A DNA stretch of 64,000 nt, taken from NCBI GenBank assembly GCA_900315255.1, contig OMYH01000001.1, forward strand, positions 62,001 to 126,000, in the 5' to 3' direction. Below the pieces are notes generated by a model. The model saw only the letters and a list, made by a program, of their open reading frames with translations. It had not been told where the DNA came from and made no database searches. Positions 60,145 to 64,000 of this stretch are shown piece after piece (the first letter of the stretch is position 1; each line of letters begins with the position of its first letter). Source of the stretch: an uncultured Eubacteriales bacterium. GTDB lineage: Bacteria; Bacillota; Clostridia; Oscillospirales; Acutalibacteraceae. A program made the translations under genes and the position numbers.

Positions 60145-60702
60145 TTATACTCTAAACACACATAATAATATAATTAACAGATTATCATTCCCCCTCTCCG
60201 AAAAGGAAAGGGGGATTTTCGGCGCAGTCACAAGCAGACACCTTTCTCGTGTGATAACATCAAGCTCCAGTGCGAATTTGTCGAGATGACGAAACAGATT
60301 TAATATGTGATTCTTGGTACCGTATCCTCTTTTACAGTTGTCTATACATTCCTGTATATGATAAGAATTCAATTTGCGGTAGCTTATCTGATACACCGCC
60401 CCGCAGTGGTTCCATGCGGCTTTCATCGCTCCCTGCATCGCCCCTGACATATTCTTTTTTCTGGCTGAATACCACTTCTTGAACAGCTCCTCTGCGGTAA
60501 TGTTGCGGTCGTCTATGCTGTATGGGTCGCTGTTGTACTTCGCAAGCATTATCATACCCTCCTCACGACTCTCAGTGTAGCCTAAGCATAGATATATCGG
60601 GTAGCCCTTTTCATTGAAGCCGACTGTCTTTCGTACTGCATAAGGGCGGCGTCTGTTGCCCGAGAGCTTTACAACAGAGCCGTAACCGTTGGGATTTTTC
60701 AT
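60145..60702 (-). pseudogene. Truncated tyrosine-recombinase integrase (N-terminal part)
   Basis: A 185-residue open frame with the N-terminal arm-binding (MKNPNGYGSVVKLSGNRRRP, then YAVRKTVGFNEKGYPIYLCL) and core-binding regions (ITAEELFKKWYSARKKN, then KLNSYHIQECIDNC) of a phage/ICE-type integrase. The frame then leaves the family at about residue 160 and ends in an unrelated tail (NDNLLIILLCVFRV). The catalytic R...HxxR...Y domain is absent. AAAGGAAG precedes the ATG. It marks the end of an integrated element that has decayed or been replaced. Confidence 0.82.
60189..60222 (+). terminator. Terminator-like hairpin after the triple zinc-ribbon gene
   Basis: TCCCCCTCTCC is paired with GGAAAGGGGGA, followed by TTTTCGG. 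It also lies inside the last codons of the integrase remnant. Confidence 0.65.
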
Positions 60703-61100
60703 TGTGTTTCTTCCTTTCATATTATATTGCAGCAAAATTTTGTTACTAACCGGTTACTAATGATAGCAGATCGGTAAATTAAAATAAATCAAAAAGAATT
60801 ATCAAGGAATTGTGTTTTCTGAATGAAAGAAAAGTGATGGGATTTTGTGTCGATTCAACAATTCGGGCAAGCTGTATATGTGAAAAACCGACAACAAAAC
60901 ACTTGGCTTCGCAGAATTATAAAATTGGTTTGTGCAAAAATAACAAATAATAGTCATATTTTTTTACATTAAAAGTTTTAAAAAAACAAAAAAATGTGTT
61001 GACTTTATCCCGAATTTATTGTATTATAAATATGCAATCAAACACCGATACGTCATAAGTCGGTGTAAGAAAAATTTAATAAAGAAAGAGGTAATGTTTT
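60703..61100 (+). other. Gene-free region before the second pilin gene
   Basis: About 400 A/T-rich bases. Apart from the promoter and the leader hairpin nearest the pilin gene, no gene, tRNA or repeat is recognised. A tRNA or attachment site for the truncated integrase was looked for and not found. Confidence 0.55.
60999..61027 (+). promoter_or_regulatory. Promoter of the second pilin-like gene
   Basis: TTGACT (60999-61004), 17 bases, TATTAT (61022-61027). A perfect leader hairpin, ACACCGA/TCGGTGT (61042-61066), follows and could stabilise the message. Confidence 0.65.
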
Positions 61101-61565
61101 ATGACAATGATGCAGAAAATGCAGGCAAAGAAGTCCAAGAAAGGTTTTACACTCGTTGAGCTCGTAATCGTTATTGCAATCCTTGCAATCTTGGCAGCAA
61201 TCGCAATCCCGGTTATCACAACAACAATCAACTCCGCAAAGCTCTCAACTCTTGAGTCCGATGCTACAACAATTGATATGTGTCTGAAAGAGGCTCTCAA
61301 CACCTATAAGACAGATAACAATGTTACAAAGTATAACGGAGTTACAGCTGCTTCTTGTACAGTGGCAAGCGTGTTCTCAGAGCAGGGTCTTGATAGTGGG
61401 CTTCTCAGTGTACGTCAGATTGGTGGCGCAAGTTATCAGATTCAGTGGAAGTATAATGCCAACAGCACAGGCGGCGAAGCTGTTATCTCAGGTACAGGCT
61501 ATGTTACCTCCGGTACATCTGCTATGACTGCGACAACGAGCATCAACGCACTCGGTAAGAAGTAA
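61101..61565 (+). CDS. Type IV pilin-like protein 2
   Basis: A 154-residue prepilin homologous to the protein at 54868. The leader and helix are KKGFTLVELVIVIAILAILA with the usual Glu at +5, then AIAIPVITTTINSAKLSTLE. The globular part is about 100 residues, with two Cys and a Ser/Thr/Gly-rich end (GTSAMTATTSINALGKK). Codon use is biased toward preferred codons, suggesting high expression, in contrast with copy 1. AGAGGTAATGTTTT precedes the ATG. Confidence 0.93.
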   Translation: MTMMQKMQAKKSKKGFTLVELVIVIAILAILAAIAIPVITTTINSAKLSTLESDATTIDMCLKEALNTYKTDNNVTKYNGVTAASCTVASVFSEQGLDSGLLSVRQIGGASYQIQWKYNANSTGGEAVISGTGYVTSGTSAMTATTSINALGKK

Positions 61566-61599
61566 TATAACGAAAAACATAGTTTTATCACTAATTCGC

Positions 61600-61628
61600 A
61601 AGTCGGGTTTATCCCGACTTGTTTTTTT
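61600..61628 (+). terminator. Terminator of the second pilin gene
   Basis: AAGTCGGG and CCCGACTT form a perfect stem around TTTAT, followed by GTTTTTTT. Confidence 0.92.
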
Positions 61629-61892
61629 CTGTCGAAAACAAGTTGTTCTGTGCGTGGGTCGGGTAATCAGCATATTTCGGTGAAGGTTGGATTGTTTCTC
61701 TGTCGGCCTTTGATCAACCCGTATTTTAGACGATGAGCTAAGCTTCAGCAAGCTCGCTCCTGCGGGCGTCTTTGGGATTTTGACCCGCAGCCGACAAATA
61801 TATGTCCCCACTGCCTATAGTAGGGAGGGATATCGGCGTTTGTTATAGAAATTTTACTCATTCAAAAACCCTGTTTATATTTAAATTTCCTA

Positions 61893-61921
61893 TTGTATAT
61901 TTCGGGCTTATGTGTTATAAT
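61893..61921 (+). promoter_or_regulatory. Promoter of the kinase gene
   Basis: TTGTAT (61893-61898), 17 bases, TATAAT (61916-61921), about 78 bases before the GTG start. Confidence 0.65.
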
Positions 61922-61998
61922 AAAATTACCTTTTTGTAATATTTTTTAGAATGAACAGGAAAAGAGAAGAATCTTGAATATGGGAGGTTGGCCGAAGC

Positions 61999-64000
61999 GT
62001 GAGATGTTTGTATTGTATGGAAAAATACGATGAGGATCTGGACGTGATCTGTCCTTTTTGCGGAAATGACGTAGTTAATGTAGAGAATGACAGCAATTGC
62101 CTGCCTGCCGGAACGGTACTGAAGAAAAGGTATATGCTGGGCAGAGTGCTCGGCGACGGCGGATTCGGCATTACATATATCGGTTATGACAAGGCGCTTA
62201 AACGGAAGGTTGCCGTGAAGGAATTTTTCCCGAACGAGTGCGTAACAAGACAAAAAGGCGAAAAGACTGTCACTCCGCTAAGCGGCGAGAGGGGCACACG
62301 TTATGAAAACGGACTCAGAAGCTTCCAGGAAGAGGCGCAAAGACTTGCTAATCTTGGATCTATAGAAGGCGTAGTGAATGTGTTCGACGTCTTTGCGGAC
62401 AACGGAACGGCATACATCGTAATGGAATACCTCAGCGGCGAAACGGTAGCTCAGATCGTAGAGGAGAACCGCAGGCTCGGCTTCGGCAAAACCATGAATA
62501 TCATTGTGCCTGTGTTGAGGAGCCTTATAAAAATACATAAGGCGGGGATTATACACAGAGATGTTTCTCCGCAGAATATTATCCGTACCGAGGACGGGAA
62601 AATCGTGCTTATCGACTTCGGCGCAGCAAGACAGAACACTCTGTCAATGTCGAAGAGCGTTTCCATAATACTCAAACAGGGATACGCGCCGATAGAGCAG
62701 TATGATAATAAGATCAAGCAAGGAACATGGACAGACGTATATGCTGCTGCGGCGACTATGTACTATATGCTTACAGGCGTAACACCCGAATATGCTAACT
62801 CAAGGCTGCTTGACGATACGCTTGTTCCCATCTCGGAGATGAGGGAGGGACTTCCGCCCGAGCTTGACGATATTCTGGAGGGTGCGCTCGCAGTAAGACC
62901 CGAAGATCGTACTCAGACAGCGCAGGAGCTGCTCGATCAGATCATGACGCTGAAAAACTTCGGCAGAGATCCGTCGAAGAAAAAGCACAAAAGACCCGAT
63001 CAGCAGACTACGCAGGATGTGCCGAAGCAGAACTGGAAGTCTTATGTCGGAGGTACTCCCTATGAAATCGCACCGACGGCTGCTGTAAAGAGAGATTACG
63101 AGCCGAAGGTCATTACATTTGACAGAAGTCTTCAGACACCGATAGAGCAGCCCACACAGCAGCTGCAGCCTGAGCCGAAAAAAAAGCACACTGCTCCGTT
63201 GGTGGCGGCGCTGCTTGTAGCGGTACTGGTACTCGGCGTAGTGATAACACTGGGCTATCTCGATAGTAAACAAAATACGGTCATTCCCGATTTTATCGGA
63301 CAAAATATAAATGATGTTCTGAACAGCAGCGATTATGATCTTGAGTTTGACACCGATTATGCCTATGACCCAAACAAGACACTCGGTGAGATCCTCGACC
63401 AGAACCCCAAAGCCACATCACGCCGTGTCGGAAGAGATACGAGCGTTACACTTACGGTCAACTCGGAGGAAGCACAGGTCATGGTGCCTGTAGTATCGAA
63501 GCTGTCGGAGAGCGTAGCGATCAATACTCTTGGTAAGTCAAATCTCGAAGCCGAGATCGTTAAGGAAAACAACGAAAACGTGGCAGAGGGTACGGTTATC
63601 CGTACCGAACCGTCAAGCGGCGAAATGGTCAAGGTCAAGAGCAAGGTCATAGTTTATATTGCCGAGCATAAAGTTGAGGTTCCCGATATTCTCGGCATGA
63701 CGCTTGAAGAGGCTAAAGCGAAGCTTGGCGAAGCAGGACTCACCGCAGGCGAGCCGACGTTTGAGTATAGTGATGATTACGATAATGGTCTGGTCATGCT
63801 GCAGGGCATAGAGAGCGGCGAAAAAGTCGATAAGGGTACAATTGTGCCTGTTACCGTGAGCAAGGGCGAGCCTATCCCCGTAACGGTAAAAGCAGAGATC
63901 GATCTCAGCAGATTCCAGGATTATGCCCCGTTTAAAATATCCGTGATCGTAGACGGTGAAGAGGAAACGACTCAGAATGCAAGCAAGGATTATCTGAACA
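61999..64000 (+). CDS. Zinc-ribbon Ser/Thr protein kinase with PASTA domains, 3' end outside window
   Basis: At least 667 residues, still open at the window edge. It starts with a zinc ribbon (CLYCMEKYDEDLDVICPFCG). The kinase domain (about 40-310) has the Gly loop LGDGGFG, AVKEFF (ATP Lys), HRDVSPQNII, IDFGAAR and GYAPIEQY. The catalytic loop reads HRDVSPQN rather than the usual HRDxKPxN. A membrane segment near 400-423 precedes PASTA repeats starting near 428, 494 and 559 (for example VEVPDILGMTLEEAKAKLGE). PASTA kinases sense muropeptides and regulate wall growth; the zinc ribbon and Ser in the loop mark a clostridial subgroup. GGGAGG is 11 bases before GTG 61999. Confidence 0.9.
   Translation, partial: MRCLYCMEKYDEDLDVICPFCGNDVVNVENDSNCLPAGTVLKKRYMLGRVLGDGGFGITYIGYDKALKRKVAVKEFFPNECVTRQKGEKTVTPLSGERGTRYENGLRSFQEEAQRLANLGSIEGVVNVFDVFADNGTAYIVMEYLSGETVAQIVEENRRLGFGKTMNIIVPVLRSLIKIHKAGIIHRDVSPQNIIRTEDGKIVLIDFGAARQNTLSMSKSVSIILKQGYAPIEQYDNKIKQGTWTDVYAAAATMYYMLTGVTPEYANSRLLDDTLVPISEMREGLPPELDDILEGALAVRPEDRTQTAQELLDQIMTLKNFGRDPSKKKHKRPDQQTTQDVPKQNWKSYVGGTPYEIAPTAAVKRDYEPKVITFDRSLQTPIEQPTQQLQPEPKKKHTAPLVAALLVAVLVLGVVITLGYLDSKQNTVIPDFIGQNINDVLNSSDYDLEFDTDYAYDPNKTLGEILDQNPKATSRRVGRDTSVTLTVNSEEAQVMVPVVSKLSESVAINTLGKSNLEAEIVKENNENVAEGTVIRTEPSSGEMVKVKSKVIVYIAEHKVEVPDILGMTLEEAKAKLGEAGLTAGEPTFEYSDDYDNGLVMLQGIESGEKVDKGTIVPVTVSKGEPIPVTVKAEIDLSRFQDYAPFKISVIVDGEEETTQNASKDYLN

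Larger units (their letters stand above)
61566..61998 (+). other. Intergenic region before the kinase gene
   Basis: About 430 bases. It contains the pilin terminator, a G/C-richer stretch (about 61640-61850) with small inverted repeats such as GCTTCAGCAAGC and GCGGGCGTC, and a promoter at its end. No gene or known RNA is recognised. Confidence 0.5.

Overview
The window looks like a chromosome segment from a gut Firmicute close to Ruminococcus (Oscillospiraceae), perhaps R. bromii-like. This rests on dockerin and cohesin-like modules, starch-binding-like modules on cell-anchored proteins, type IV pilin-like proteins, A/T-rich sigma-A promoters (TTGaca-17-TATAAT) and moderate G+C. The species is inference; the domain content is read directly from translations.

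Layout. 1-510: end of a VanW-family protein. 650-6780: an operon with an MBOAT acyltransferase, a DHHW (AlgX/AlgJ/DltD-like) protein, a zinc-ribbon membrane protein broken at a G7 tract, an FkbH-like HAD protein and an acyl carrier protein. It resembles a Dlt or alginate-type surface acylation pathway in which FkbH replaces DltA. 6870-9260: accessory genes (DUF1413-like protein, then a cassette of a GIY-YIG protein and two unknowns). 9320-9530: a stand-alone 5S rRNA. 9550-12280: a methyltransferase, a dockerin protein, a DUF378 protein and a secreted metallo-beta-lactamase-fold lipoprotein. 12656-18573: rlmB-type methyltransferase, a 1470-residue membrane protein with acidic repeats and a degenerate P-type ATPase core, and rpe. 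18595-26498: DUF1292 protein, an EamA transporter behind a riboswitch-like leader, G5/M23 peptidase, rhodanese lipoprotein, cardiolipin synthase and unknowns.

26720-32280 is a surface-protein block: two tandem paralogues (starch-binding-like + cohesin-like + Ser-rich linker + membrane anchor), purA, and a third smaller cohesin-like protein. 32436-34744 holds an overlapping Sel1/J-domain/HIRAN operon. 34950-46270 is mostly housekeeping: ppdK, tRNA-Leu, Nudix, hemolysin III, an amino-acid ABC importer, an AIM24-like protein, a UgpC/MsmK-type sugar ATPase, a pseudouridine synthase and a lipase-like protein. 46275-47020 is a repeat-rich gap with a MITE inserted into one copy of a tandem repeat; a second copy lies at 50155-50280 and a one-ended remnant at 32312. 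47020-54623 has an epimerase, ychF, tRNA-Glu and tRNA-Met, O-acetylhomoserine sulfhydrylase, a 2-hydroxyacid dehydrogenase and a ROK glucokinase. 54758-64000 has two pilin-like genes on either side of a VanY-like Big2 lipoprotein, an XRE regulator, two zinc-ribbon membrane proteins and a truncated integrase, then a zinc-ribbon Ser/Thr kinase with PASTA repeats that runs off the window.

The best candidates for undescribed biology are the FkbH/ACP/MBOAT/DHHW pathway, the Sel1/J/HIRAN operon, the pseudo-P-type ATPase with two coding minisatellites, the GIY-YIG cassette, the leader before the EamA gene, and the MITE family with 4-bp TTAR duplications and an empty site inside this window.
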